DNA from: JANWHF01 sp036276235
Lineage (GTDB): Bacteria; Planctomycetota; Phycisphaerae; Tepidisphaerales; Tepidisphaeraceae
Direction: 5' to 3'
DNA length: 7,815 nucleotides
Assembly: GCA_036276235.1 (NCBI GenBank)
Contig: DATBDZ010000481.1
Location: 1 to 7,815, forward strand
Under the pieces are notes generated by a model. It was not told the origin of the DNA, did not search any database, and saw nothing but the letters and a program-made list of their open reading frames with translations. Both the position numbers and the translations under genes were made by a program. How positions within the stretch are numbered: position 1 is the first letter of the stretch; the number at the start of each line of letters is the position of its first letter. Of this stretch, positions 1 through 5,959 are shown one piece after another.

Positions 1-29
1 TGACAACTGACAACTGGCAACTGACAACT
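1..29. repeat. Heptamer tandem array (TGACAAC x4)
   Basis: Four consecutive 7-bp units, TGACAAC, TGACAAC, TGGCAAC, TGACAAC, differ at only one base. The array begins at the window edge and may extend further left. It lies 15 bp beyond the stop codon of the minus-strand dehydrogenase gene, so it is intergenic and 3' of that gene. It forms no self-complementary stem, so it is not an obvious terminator. A second, more degenerate heptamer array with the same CTGAC core lies at 4089-4151. Confidence 0.8.
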
Positions 30-43
30 TATTTTTCCGCCCG

Positions 44-1900
44 CTATGGAAGGCAAAATACGACAAACTCATCCCCCGACTTGGTCTTCGGCTTCCCCCC
101 GCCCCCGGCGGCGATGACGACGTATTGCTTGCCATTGACCATATAGGTGGCCGGCGTTGCGTAGCCGCCGGCGCGGAGTTGGTATTCCCAGAGCATCTTG
201 CCGGTGGATTTGTCGAATGCGTGGAAACGCTCGTCTTTGGTGCCGGCGATGAAGACCAGTCCGCCGGCGGTGACGATCGTGCCGCCGAAGTTTTCGGTTC
301 CAGTCCGCGGCACGCCGCGCGCGGTCAATTCCGGATGCTCGCCCAGCGCCACCTGCCAGACAAACTCGCCGCTGTTCAGATCGATGCACGTCAGCACGCC
401 CCAGGGCGGCTTGATCGCCGGATATCCCTGTGCATCCAGAAACTGGTTGTAGCCGGTCGCCTGATACCCGAGGCGCTGGTCTTTGCGCATGGTGATGACG
501 TTTGGCACGTTGTTGGAGTTGACGTAGAGATAGCCGGTGGTCGGGTCGAATGATGCGCCCGACCACGTCGCGCCACCGTGAAATCCGGATGTCACAACGC
601 TACCGCGCTCACTGGGCGGCGACGCGAAGCTGTCGTGACGATACCCTCGCATTTTCTTGAGCGCGTCGTCATGTGCCTGCGGCGAAAGCTCGGTAATGTC
701 CTCCTCATTAAACCGCTGCTTCGAAAACGGCGGCGGCTTCACCGGCACCGGTTGCGTTGGGCTCGCCTGCTCGCCCGGCAAATCCGACGCCGGCACCGGC
801 GTCTCCTTCACCTCAAAGAGCGGCTTGCCTGTGACTCGATCAAACAAAAAACAGAAGCCGGTCTTCGTGCACTGCGCGACGGCCTCCACATCCTTCCCCT
901 CATGCTTGATCTTCACAAGCACCGGCGGGCACGGATTGTCATGATCCCAGATGTCATGATGCGCGGTCTGAAAATGCCATAGCCGCTTGCCCGTGCGGGC
1001 GTCGAGCGCGATGGTGCAGTTGGCAAAGAGATTATCGCCCGGCCGGTCAGCGCCGTAGAAATCGCTGGTGACAGAGCCGGTGCCGAAGAAGAGGACGCCG
1101 CGCTCCGGATCGAGCGTGAGCCCGCCCCAGGCGTTGGCTCCGCCGCGATCTTTGTATCCCTGCTTCCATTGGTCTGCGGCAAATTCGTCGCCGCGCGGGA
1201 TCGCATGAAACCGCCACACTTCCTTGCCGCTGCGCACATCAAACGCCCGCGTATCGCCCGGCGCGGCGGGCGAAGCTTCATCATTCGAAAAACCCAAGAA
1301 CACCAGATTCTCAAACACGAGCGGTGCGGAAGTCGGTCCATATCCGCGACGATCGAGATTCGCGCCGTATTCATCTTTCAATCCCGCGCGCAGATCGACT
1401 TCACCGTCGACGCCAAACGCGGCATCGGGCTTTCCATCCTTTGCATCCAGAGAAATCAGTCGGCCATCAGTGAGCCCCAGCAGAATCCGCCGCGCGCCAT
1501 CGGGCTTGCCATCCGACCAATATGCGACGCCGCGATTCACGCCGCCAGAGGTTTTCAGCCAATGCTTCGCGTTGTCAGTGTAAGGATCGAATCGCCACAG
1601 CACTTTTCCCGTGGCGGCGTCGAGCGCGACGCAATTCGTGTTGACCGTCGTGATGTACATGACGCCGCCGATGACGATCGGCGTGCATTCAATCGTGCGG
1701 CCCGGCGCCATGTCGCCGGCGTGATAAATCCACGCCACCTTGAGCTGCGTCACGTTTGCGCGATTGATCTGATCGAGCGTCGAATAGCGCGTGCCCTGCT
1801 TGTCGAGAAAAACATTGGGCCAATCGACCGAGTCAGCGGCGAGCGCGGCGCTCGCCGCGAAGAAAATGACACAGATTATGCGTGCAATGAATCGCATCAT
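44..1900 (-). CDS. Secreted PQQ-dependent dehydrogenase, quinoprotein glucose dehydrogenase type
   Basis: The 618-aa product should oxidise a sugar or alcohol outside the cytoplasm using pyrroloquinoline quinone and pass electrons to the respiratory chain. Residues 1-21 form a signal peptide (basic start, hydrophobic core, cleavage near ALA-A), so the propeller is exported. The rest is an eight-bladed quinoprotein beta-propeller with repeated blade motifs such as ALDAATGKVLW (92-102), ALDARTGKRLW (298-308) and AFDKSTGKMLW (561-571). HHDIWDHDNP at 314-323 and TKTG at 345-348 match the glucose dehydrogenase active-site region. D319 and K346 are 27 residues apart, as are the E. coli membrane enzyme's Asp466 and Lys493, so I infer that they are the equivalents. 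The C-terminal ATPATYMVNGKQYVVIAAGGG (from 581) is typical of the family. Unlike E. coli Gcd (about 800 aa) it lacks the N-terminal multi-helix membrane domain, and no CxxCH haem site is present. The start is supported by GGAG six bases before the first of two adjacent ATGs. The substrate is unknown, and no PQQ synthesis genes are in view. Confidence 0.9.
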   Translation of the reverse strand: MMRFIARIICVIFFAASAALAADSVDWPNVFLDKQGTRYSTLDQINRANVTQLKVAWIYHAGDMAPGRTIECTPIVIGGVMYITTVNTNCVALDAATGKVLWRFDPYTDNAKHWLKTSGGVNRGVAYWSDGKPDGARRILLGLTDGRLISLDAKDGKPDAAFGVDGEVDLRAGLKDEYGANLDRRGYGPTSAPLVFENLVFLGFSNDEASPAAPGDTRAFDVRSGKEVWRFHAIPRGDEFAADQWKQGYKDRGGANAWGGLTLDPERGVLFFGTGSVTSDFYGADRPGDNLFANCTIALDARTGKRLWHFQTAHHDIWDHDNPCPPVLVKIKHEGKDVEAVAQCTKTGFCFLFDRVTGKPLFEVKETPVPASDLPGEQASPTQPVPVKPPPFSKQRFNEEDITELSPQAHDDALKKMRGYRHDSFASPPSERGSVVTSGFHGGATWSGASFDPTTGYLYVNSNNVPNVITMRKDQRLGYQATGYNQFLDAQGYPAIKPPWGVLTCIDLNSGEFVWQVALGEHPELTARGVPRTGTENFGGTIVTAGGLVFIAGTKDERFHAFDKSTGKMLWEYQLRAGGYATPATYMVNGKQYVVIAAGGGGKPKTKSGDEFVVFCLP

Positions 1901-2083
1901 GAGCTTCTCCGCCTCGTCCGGCCCGAAGTCAATACCGGGCTCATGCCATCATGTTTTGAAGCGATCAATCGACCATGTCAATCCCGCATTGGGAACCATA
2001 TATTTTTTGTCCACGCCCCGACCGTGATGAACGATCCTGGCCCGTTCTCCCGCATCAGTCTGCCGACATGCCGAATGGCAGTC

Positions 2084-2112
2084 TTGAAAATAGCAGTCTC
2101 GCTTCCTATTTT
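2084..2112 (+). promoter_or_regulatory. Candidate sigma70-type promoter for the LEPR-XLL gene
   Basis: TTGAAA at 2084-2089 and TATTTT at 2107-2112 are separated by exactly 17 bases, matching a sigma70 -35/-10 pair at five and four of six positions. Transcription would start near 2119, giving a leader of about 44 bases. A ribosome binding site, GGGGAG (2152-2157), lies five bases before the ATG at 2163. The surrounding 1901-2162 region separates two divergent genes. On the minus strand a perfect TTGACA (1981-1976) has only a poor -10 at the right distance, so I do not call a promoter for the dehydrogenase gene. Confidence 0.4.
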
Positions 2113-2162
2113 TTTGTATCTCTTGTGTATCTGGAGTAGTTACCTGCCCACGGGGAGAAAAA

Positions 2163-3914
2163 ATGCGCAACACGCTGAGTCGAAGTGAAAGTCGTCCCGC
2201 CGCCGTTGAACCTCTGGAATCGCGCACGTTGCTGTCTGCCGCGCTCGATCCCGGTTTTGGCAATAGCGGTCAGCTTGCCGGCTACGGTCCGGTGATCGAC
2301 GTTCAGACCGATGGGAAGATCATCGCCGATCACGGCTCGACCCTCGCGCGGCTGAATCCCGACGGCACCGTCGATCACACCTTCAACCCCGCCACCTATA
2401 AGCCACCCGGCGCTGCGCCCGCGCAATCCACCGGAAAAAAGATTGTCATTGCCAGAAACAGTTTCGAGATCACCAGCATTGCCCGCTACAACGCCAACGG
2501 AACGTTGGACACGACGTTTGGCACGAATGGCAAGGTCATGACCTCCGCGCTGCTCCAGAAGCCGACGCGCGGCGACTATTCCGGCGAATTCGGCAACGGC
2601 CAACCGACGCTCTCGCAGTACGGCAGCTTCACGCCGTTTGCGATCGCGCTCCAGGGCGATCAGATCATTGTCGCTGGCGAAGTCTATGCGTCGCAAAATT
2701 CCGCCACTTATGGCGCACCGGCATTTCAGCGCCTTACCGCCAACGGCAAGGTTGATACGAGCTTCGGAATGGAGGCCGCCGAGCCGGGTACTTCGGAGTT
2801 CTTTGAGAAAGTGACCACCGGCGTCTTTGTTGGCCGCGACAACCGCATCTATATTGAAGCGCGACAGGAGAATAACGCTGATATTCTCGGCTTTGATCCG
2901 CAGGGGCATCTCTTTAACGATGTCGATGCGCAGCCGAACGGCTATATAGCGAACGCCGTTGTGGGGCCTGATGGAAAGATCAATGTCCTGACCGAGTTCG
3001 AGCCTGATGTTGATTTTGGAAATTCCTCTGACAAGCCGCAGTACCCCTACTTTAAGCGATTCGATCCCGACCTGAGCCTCGATACCACAGTGAATGGCAG
3101 CGGGAGTTATCCCGTTCTGCTGAACCATACCGCCGGCGAGCCGGATGATGGACCGGGCGTGCTGGCCACGGGCCTGCGCGTGGGCGCGGACGGCGAAGCA
3201 GTGGTGAGTGTTTCGGATCAAACCGGCGATGGCCCAGTGACAACCGATCTGTTCAAATTCCTCGCCTACCGCAACACCGCCGGCGCCGATGTTGAAGGCT
3301 TCGCCTATAACGACGCCAACTCCAACGGCAAGCGCGACACCGGCGAAGCGCCGCTGCGCTACTGGCAGGTCTACGCCGACACCAATCACGACGGCGTCTT
3401 CGAATACGGCGAGCCGACCACCTACACCGACTACAACGGCTATTACAAACTCAAAGGCCTCACACCCGGCAGCCAGCGCATCTACGAAGTCCGCCAGAAC
3501 GGATGGCGGCGCACGCAGCCGTCCGGCGATTGGCCGCTCGGTTACTACGCCCTCACCGTTGCCGGCGGACATCTCTATTCCAACAACAACTTCGGCAACA
3601 CCACGCTCGCATTGGTCAGCGGCACCGTCTACAGCGATGCCAATCAAAACGGGAAGCGAGATTCCACTGACCACGCAGCCAGCGGATGGGTCGTCTACGT
3701 CGATTCCAACAACAACGGAAAGTTGGACTCAACCGAAAAGCGCGTGACCACCGGCGCCGCCGGCACCTACAGTTTCACGCTCACCGCCGGCACGTATCAC
3801 ATTCGCGCAGTCCCACAAACCGGCCGTCGTTTCACCAACCCGACGACCGGCCTGTACACCGTTTCCCTCGTAAGCGGAGATCTGAAAGCGAACGAAAACT
3901 TCGGCGTGCACTAA
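2163..3914 (+). CDS. LEPR-XLL surface protein with delta-60 repeats and two SdrD-B-like domains
   Basis: This 583-aa protein is probably displayed on or released from the cell surface. Residues 15-26 (VEPLESRTLLSA) are the LEPR-XLL N-terminal motif of planctomycete extracellular proteins. Residues 28-310 contain delta-60-type repeats with hallmarks LDPGFGNSG, QTDGKII, ARLNPDGTVDHTF, ARYNANGTLDTTFG and QRLTANGKVDTSFG, a beta-propeller-like array seen in bacterial extracellular proteins. Residues 377-478 and 485-582 are two SdrD-B/Cna-B-like beta-sandwich domains. Each holds two loops with the EF-hand spacing D-x-[DN]-x-[DN]-G-x-x-[DE]-x-x-[DE]: D384-E395, D406-E417, D492-D503 and D514-E525. 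These should bind calcium and rigidify the stalk. There is no LPxTG, PEP-CTERM or C-terminal transmembrane anchor. The ATG has a good ribosome binding site (GGGGAG, five-base spacing). A role in adhesion or matrix structure is inference; the ligand is unknown. Confidence 0.85.
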   Translation: MRNTLSRSESRPAAVEPLESRTLLSAALDPGFGNSGQLAGYGPVIDVQTDGKIIADHGSTLARLNPDGTVDHTFNPATYKPPGAAPAQSTGKKIVIARNSFEITSIARYNANGTLDTTFGTNGKVMTSALLQKPTRGDYSGEFGNGQPTLSQYGSFTPFAIALQGDQIIVAGEVYASQNSATYGAPAFQRLTANGKVDTSFGMEAAEPGTSEFFEKVTTGVFVGRDNRIYIEARQENNADILGFDPQGHLFNDVDAQPNGYIANAVVGPDGKINVLTEFEPDVDFGNSSDKPQYPYFKRFDPDLSLDTTVNGSGSYPVLLNHTAGEPDDGPGVLATGLRVGADGEAVVSVSDQTGDGPVTTDLFKFLAYRNTAGADVEGFAYNDANSNGKRDTGEAPLRYWQVYADTNHDGVFEYGEPTTYTDYNGYYKLKGLTPGSQRIYEVRQNGWRRTQPSGDWPLGYYALTVAGGHLYSNNNFGNTTLALVSGTVYSDANQNGKRDSTDHAASGWVVYVDSNNNGKLDSTEKRVTTGAAGTYSFTLTAGTYHIRAVPQTGRRFTNPTTGLYTVSLVSGDLKANENFGVH

Positions 3915-3929
3915 TCCGCGCCGGCTTAG

Positions 3930-3971
3930 AACCCTCTCCCCTGTACTCAGGGGAGAGGGCAGGGTGAGGGG
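3930..3971 (+). repeat. REP-like palindromic element, copy A
   Basis: A 42-bp element built on a perfect 12-bp stem, CCCTCTCCCCTG (3932-3943) with CAGGGGAGAGGG (3948-3959), and a four-base loop TACT, followed by a GGTGAGGGG tail. It starts 15 bases after the stop of the LEPR-XLL gene and would also form a stable hairpin in its transcript, although no T-run follows. It is the mirror image of copy B at 4017-4058. Similar CCCTCTCCCC...GGGGAGAGGG sequences are widespread dispersed repeats in GC-rich bacteria. Confidence 0.8.
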
Positions 3972-4016
3972 ACAGCGATCCGCTGAAAGGCGTACTTCGC
4001 CAACTGGCGCATCGGT

Positions 4017-4058
4017 CCCCTCACCCCAACCCTCTCCCCTGAGTACAGGGGCGAGGGA
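4017..4058 (-). repeat. REP-like palindromic element, copy B (inverted)
   Basis: This 42-bp element is nearly the reverse complement of copy A. It begins CCCCTCACCC, matching the inverted tail of A, and contains the stem CCCTCTCCCCTG (4030-4041) with CAGGGGCGAGGG (4046-4057) around a four-base AGTA loop. The stem has one mismatch, where A has a perfect pair. The 45-bp spacer between A and B includes a small GGCG/CGCC hairpin (3989-4001). Two inverted copies around a short spacer resemble REPIN or BIME doublets. Confidence 0.8.
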
Positions 4059-4088
4059 GAAGGCGCAATCGCTGGCTTTGCCATGCCC

Positions 4089-4151
4089 TCTGACTTCCGG
4101 ACTTCGGCTTCTGACTCTCCGACTTTTCACCGCTGACCTCTAATCGCTCAC
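4089..4151 (+). repeat. Degenerate heptamer array with CTGAC core
   Basis: Units resembling CTGAC plus two bases recur every seven bases, with occasional steps of six or eight. CTGAC occurs at 4090, 4111 and 4133. Related pentamers, CCGAC, TTCAC, CTAAT and CTCAC, fall at 4119, 4126, 4140 and 4147, in strict seven-base phase with 4133. CGGAC (4098) and TCGGC (4104) are weaker members. The array fills the space between the palindromic pair and the membrane protein gene at 4169. Its degeneracy suggests an old or decaying relative of the array at 1-29. Confidence 0.5.
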
Positions 4152-4162
4152 TTTGCTACCAT
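4133..4162 (+). promoter_or_regulatory. Candidate promoter positioned for a leaderless mRNA
   Basis: TACCAT at 4157-4162 is preceded by TGC, giving an extended -10 arrangement (TG-N-TACCAT), and CTGACC at 4133-4138 sits 18 bases upstream as a weak -35. The -10 ends only six bases before the ATG at 4169, so transcription would begin at or next to the start codon. This agrees with the absence of any Shine-Dalgarno sequence in front of that gene. The assignment is inferred from spacing only. Confidence 0.35.
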
Positions 4163-4168
4163 CCCATC

Positions 4169-4816
4169 ATGAGCGACGGCAGCCCTCCTCCTGTCGCCGA
4201 ACCGCGCTGGCCGGTGATCCTCGCGGTCCTCGCCGTCGGCGGCTTATACACGGCCCTTCCCTCCTCGCTCACCATCGGCCCGAAATGGACTCAACTGGCG
4301 ATCGCCGCCGCCCTGCTCATCCCCAGCACCATCACCCACGCGCGCGGCAACGTCTGGCTCAATGTCATCCTCGGCCATGTCATCGGAGTCGTCCTCACGC
4401 TCTTCATGATCTGGTCGCTCGTACTTCTCATCCGTGCGTTACCTGCCCACAAAGAGCCGCCGGTATTACTTCTCCGCTCGGCGGCGGCGCTTTGGATCAC
4501 CAACATCCTCGTCTTCGCCCAATGGTATTGGCGCCTGGACGCCGGCGGCCCGCACCAGCGCGACACCCGCGAGGGACACACCGAGGGCGCGTTCCTCTTT
4601 CCACAGATGACGCTGCGCGATGAAGGAAAACGCGGAGCATTCTGGTCGCCGCGCTTTGTCGATTACTTGTTCCTCGCGTTCAACACGAGCACCGCGCTGT
4701 CGCCGACCGATGTTCCCGTCCTCTCGCGCTGGGCCAAGTGCATGGTCATGACGCTGGCGATCATCTCGCTAACCGTCGTCGTCATTCTTGTGGGGCGAGC
4801 GGTGAACCTTATGTAA
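4169..4816 (+). CDS. Multi-pass membrane protein with potassium-channel-like C-terminal module
   Basis: The 215-aa protein has about six hydrophobic segments (roughly residues 15-33, 40-56, 63-89, 99-119, 164-178 and 190-212) and so lies in the inner membrane. A conserved-looking soluble loop follows helix four, with WRLDAGGP (121-128) and FLFPQM (142-147). I recall these motifs from an uncharacterised membrane protein family also found in actinobacteria. The C-terminal part, DYLFLAFNTSTALSPTDVP (165-183) followed by a helix, has the layout of a two-helix potassium channel pore: a pore helix, a TALSPTD segment where TTVGYGD would be, then a P and an inner helix. The GYG selectivity filter itself is absent, so potassium conduction is not implied. 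A DUF1345-like family is an alternative reading. There is no Shine-Dalgarno sequence; the ATG is chosen because a -10-like TACCAT lies just upstream. Function is unknown. Confidence 0.75.
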   Translation: MSDGSPPPVAEPRWPVILAVLAVGGLYTALPSSLTIGPKWTQLAIAAALLIPSTITHARGNVWLNVILGHVIGVVLTLFMIWSLVLLIRALPAHKEPPVLLLRSAAALWITNILVFAQWYWRLDAGGPHQRDTREGHTEGAFLFPQMTLRDEGKRGAFWSPRFVDYLFLAFNTSTALSPTDVPVLSRWAKCMVMTLAIISLTVVVILVGRAVNLM

Positions 4817-5123
4817 TGATGTGAGCCCGGTGCTAAGTCAGCTTGAATTCGATGTGCCGCACTGATCGATTGTGTGCATCATTCAGCCGGTCCTGCCGGG
4901 GTCATCCAGCACAAGCCTCTCCAAATCTTCTCGATACGCTGAGTTCGGTTTTTGATCCCCTGCATAGATTGCATGTTTTGGCAATCGCGCAAAAAGTTGT
5001 CATGGTACTTCTCGACCACGAATGGACGCGGCGTGGCTCGCTTTGCGAAGCGGCTACGCGAGCCGGTGTTGTATCCCGGCTCCGTGCACGCTTTGCGGTT
5101 CGCGTCATCTGGAGGTTCGAGAA
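4817..5123. other. Non-coding region upstream of the RTX gene
   Basis: This 307-bp stretch has no open frame with protein-like composition and a start signal. It contains a GATTGC/GCAATC hairpin (4967-4972 with 4981-4986, eight-base loop) and, closer to the gene, the overlapping inverted repeats at 5035-5082. The GCTTTGCG octamer occurs twice (5040-5047 and 5090-5097). No convincing terminator for the upstream membrane protein gene is visible. It probably holds the promoter and a leader of the RTX gene. Confidence 0.5.
5035..5082 (+). promoter_or_regulatory. Mutually exclusive hairpins in the RTX gene leader
   Basis: Three segments compete. GGCTCGC (5035-5041) pairs perfectly with GCGAGCC (5058-5064). 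The overlapping GAGCCGG (5060-5066) pairs perfectly with CCGGCTC (5076-5082). The middle segment cannot do both, the classic geometry of an attenuator or RNA switch. A nested GCTT/AAGC mini-hairpin (5040-5051) lies in the first loop. The structure ends about 29 bases before the GGAGG ribosome binding site (5111-5115). It matches no riboswitch class I recognise and could be chance in GC-rich DNA. Confidence 0.35.
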
Positions 5124-5771
5124 ATGCATATCGAGAATTTGGAAAATCGCCGGCTGCTGTCGGCTACGTTGTCGAGCGCGGGCGTGCTCATAGTCAACGG
5201 CACCGCTGCCGCGGATGAGATCAACATCACCCGCGATCTGACCCACCATCAACTGGTCGTCAAACAGGAACTCCGCGGCGGCGGCGCTGAAAGCACCCGG
5301 CGTTTTGATCTGACGAAAGTAAAGTCGATCGTCGTGAACGCCGGCGCGGGTAACGATGAGGTCGTGCTCGGCTCACAGTTGCCGATCGCAGCCTTGATCA
5401 ATGGCGGCGACGGAAACGATGAGCTGATCGGCGGAGCAGGCAACGACAGCATCAACGGCGGCAACGGCAACGACGAAATCTTCGGCGGAGCCGGAAACGA
5501 TCTGCTCAACGGCAACGTCGGCAATGACCACATCACCGGCGGCGCCGGCAGCGACCAGCTCAACGGCGGCGACGGCGACGACCAGCTCTTCGCCGTTGAC
5601 AACTCCGCCCACGACACCCTCAACGGCGGCAACAACACCGCCGCCGGCGACCAAGCCTTCATCGACCGCGGCGACATCGTCACCAACGTAGAACACATCC
5701 ACATCGGCCTGACCGCCGCCGGCCAGGACGACCACCACGGCGGCAACGACGACGGCGCCGGCCATCATTAA
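5124..5771 (+). CDS. LEPR-XLL-type secreted RTX calcium-binding protein
   Basis: The 215-aa protein is predicted to be extracellular and to fold when it binds calcium. It starts with IENLENRRLLSA (3-14), the LEPR-XLL-type motif, then a short beta-rich stretch typical of planctomycete RTX proteins (GVLIVNGTAAADEI, 20-33). Seven consecutive GGxGxDxUx nonapeptides run from 94 to 156 (for example GGDGNDELI, GGAGNDSIN, GGNGNDEIF), with an additional AGAGNDEVV at 73-81. Such repeats form a parallel beta-roll with calcium between turns. The C-terminal 16 residues are rich in Asp, His and Gly and could bind metal. No type I secretion partner genes are in view. The open frame extends upstream to 5022, but the ATG at 5124 is chosen because GGAGG lies eight bases before it and the N-terminal motif follows at once. 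Role unknown; matrix or surface function is inference. Confidence 0.85.
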   Translation: MHIENLENRRLLSATLSSAGVLIVNGTAAADEINITRDLTHHQLVVKQELRGGGAESTRRFDLTKVKSIVVNAGAGNDEVVLGSQLPIAALINGGDGNDELIGGAGNDSINGGNGNDEIFGGAGNDLLNGNVGNDHITGGAGSDQLNGGDGDDQLFAVDNSAHDTLNGGNNTAAGDQAFIDRGDIVTNVEHIHIGLTAAGQDDHHGGNDDGAGHH

Positions 5772-5779
5772 ACGAATGC

Positions 5780-5797
5780 AAACATCGCGAGATGTTT
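5780..5797 (+). terminator. GNRA-capped hairpin just after the RTX gene
   Basis: A 7-bp perfect stem, AAACATC (5780-5786) with GATGTTT (5791-5797), is closed by the stable tetraloop GCGA. It starts nine bases after the stop codon. Only three T residues end the stem, so it is a weak terminator alone and may protect the 3' end or act together with the next hairpin. Confidence 0.45.
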
Positions 5798-5804
5798 CCC
5801 CACG

Positions 5805-5840
5805 GGGTCCGGAATTGAATTCCGGACCCTGCGGTGTTTT
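5805..5840 (+). terminator. Intrinsic terminator of the RTX gene
   Basis: GGGTCCGGAAT (5805-5815) pairs perfectly with ATTCCGGACCC (5819-5829) around a three-base TGA loop, an 11-bp GC-rich stem that wobble and flanking pairs can lengthen slightly. A TTTT tract follows at 5837-5840, seven bases after the perfect stem. The near-palindrome also works on the opposite strand, though no convergent gene is nearby. Confidence 0.65.
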
Positions 5841-5876
5841 ATGGACCAGCGTCGGACATAATCCGGACCTACCGGC

Positions 5877-5924
5877 CACGGCTATCATGTACAATCCATT
5901 CGTGACAGCCGTGCCCGGAAGGGC
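5877..5924. promoter_or_regulatory. Inverted repeat flanking a -10-like TACAAT, plus small hairpin
   Basis: CACGGCT (5877-5883) and AGCCGTG (5907-5913) are perfect 7-bp inverted arms around 23 bases. The interval holds TACAAT (5890-5895), five of six matches to a -10 box, but no recognisable -35 precedes it. GCCC-GGAA-GGGC (5913-5924) follows as a GNRA-type hairpin. This may be the promoter and operator or structured leader of the genes to the right. It is weakly supported. Confidence 0.25.
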
Positions 5925-5959
5925 CGGACGAGACGCACGCGGGGCCGGTGACATGAATT

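Noticed and set aside
1921..1940. GCCCG/CGGGC inverted repeat in the divergent intergenic region
   Set aside because: Only five base pairs with a ten-base loop; expected by chance at this GC content.
1169..2188. A 339-codon open frame on the plus strand
   Set aside because: It lies mostly antisense to the PQQ dehydrogenase, has an Arg-rich improbable composition and no family motifs.
2106..3674. A 522-codon open frame on the minus strand
   Set aside because: It is antisense to the LEPR-XLL gene, is rich in Val, Ala and Gly in a way expected from GC-rich third positions, and the sense frame has clear domains and a ribosome binding site.
5022..5123. An upstream extension of the RTX gene from ATG 5022
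   Set aside because: The added 34 residues are Cys- and Arg-rich with no signal character, while ATG 5124 has GGAGG at eight bases and is followed directly by the LEPR-XLL-type motif.
5398..5590. Regular repeats that might suggest a CRISPR array or tandem DNA repeat
   Set aside because: The periodicity is 27 bp, reflecting the nine-residue RTX repeats in an intact reading frame; there are no unique spacers.
5373..5954. A 193-codon minus-strand open frame across the RTX gene
   Set aside because: Its Val/Ala repeats are the mirror of the RTX nonapeptide repeats and the intrinsic terminator lies inside it.
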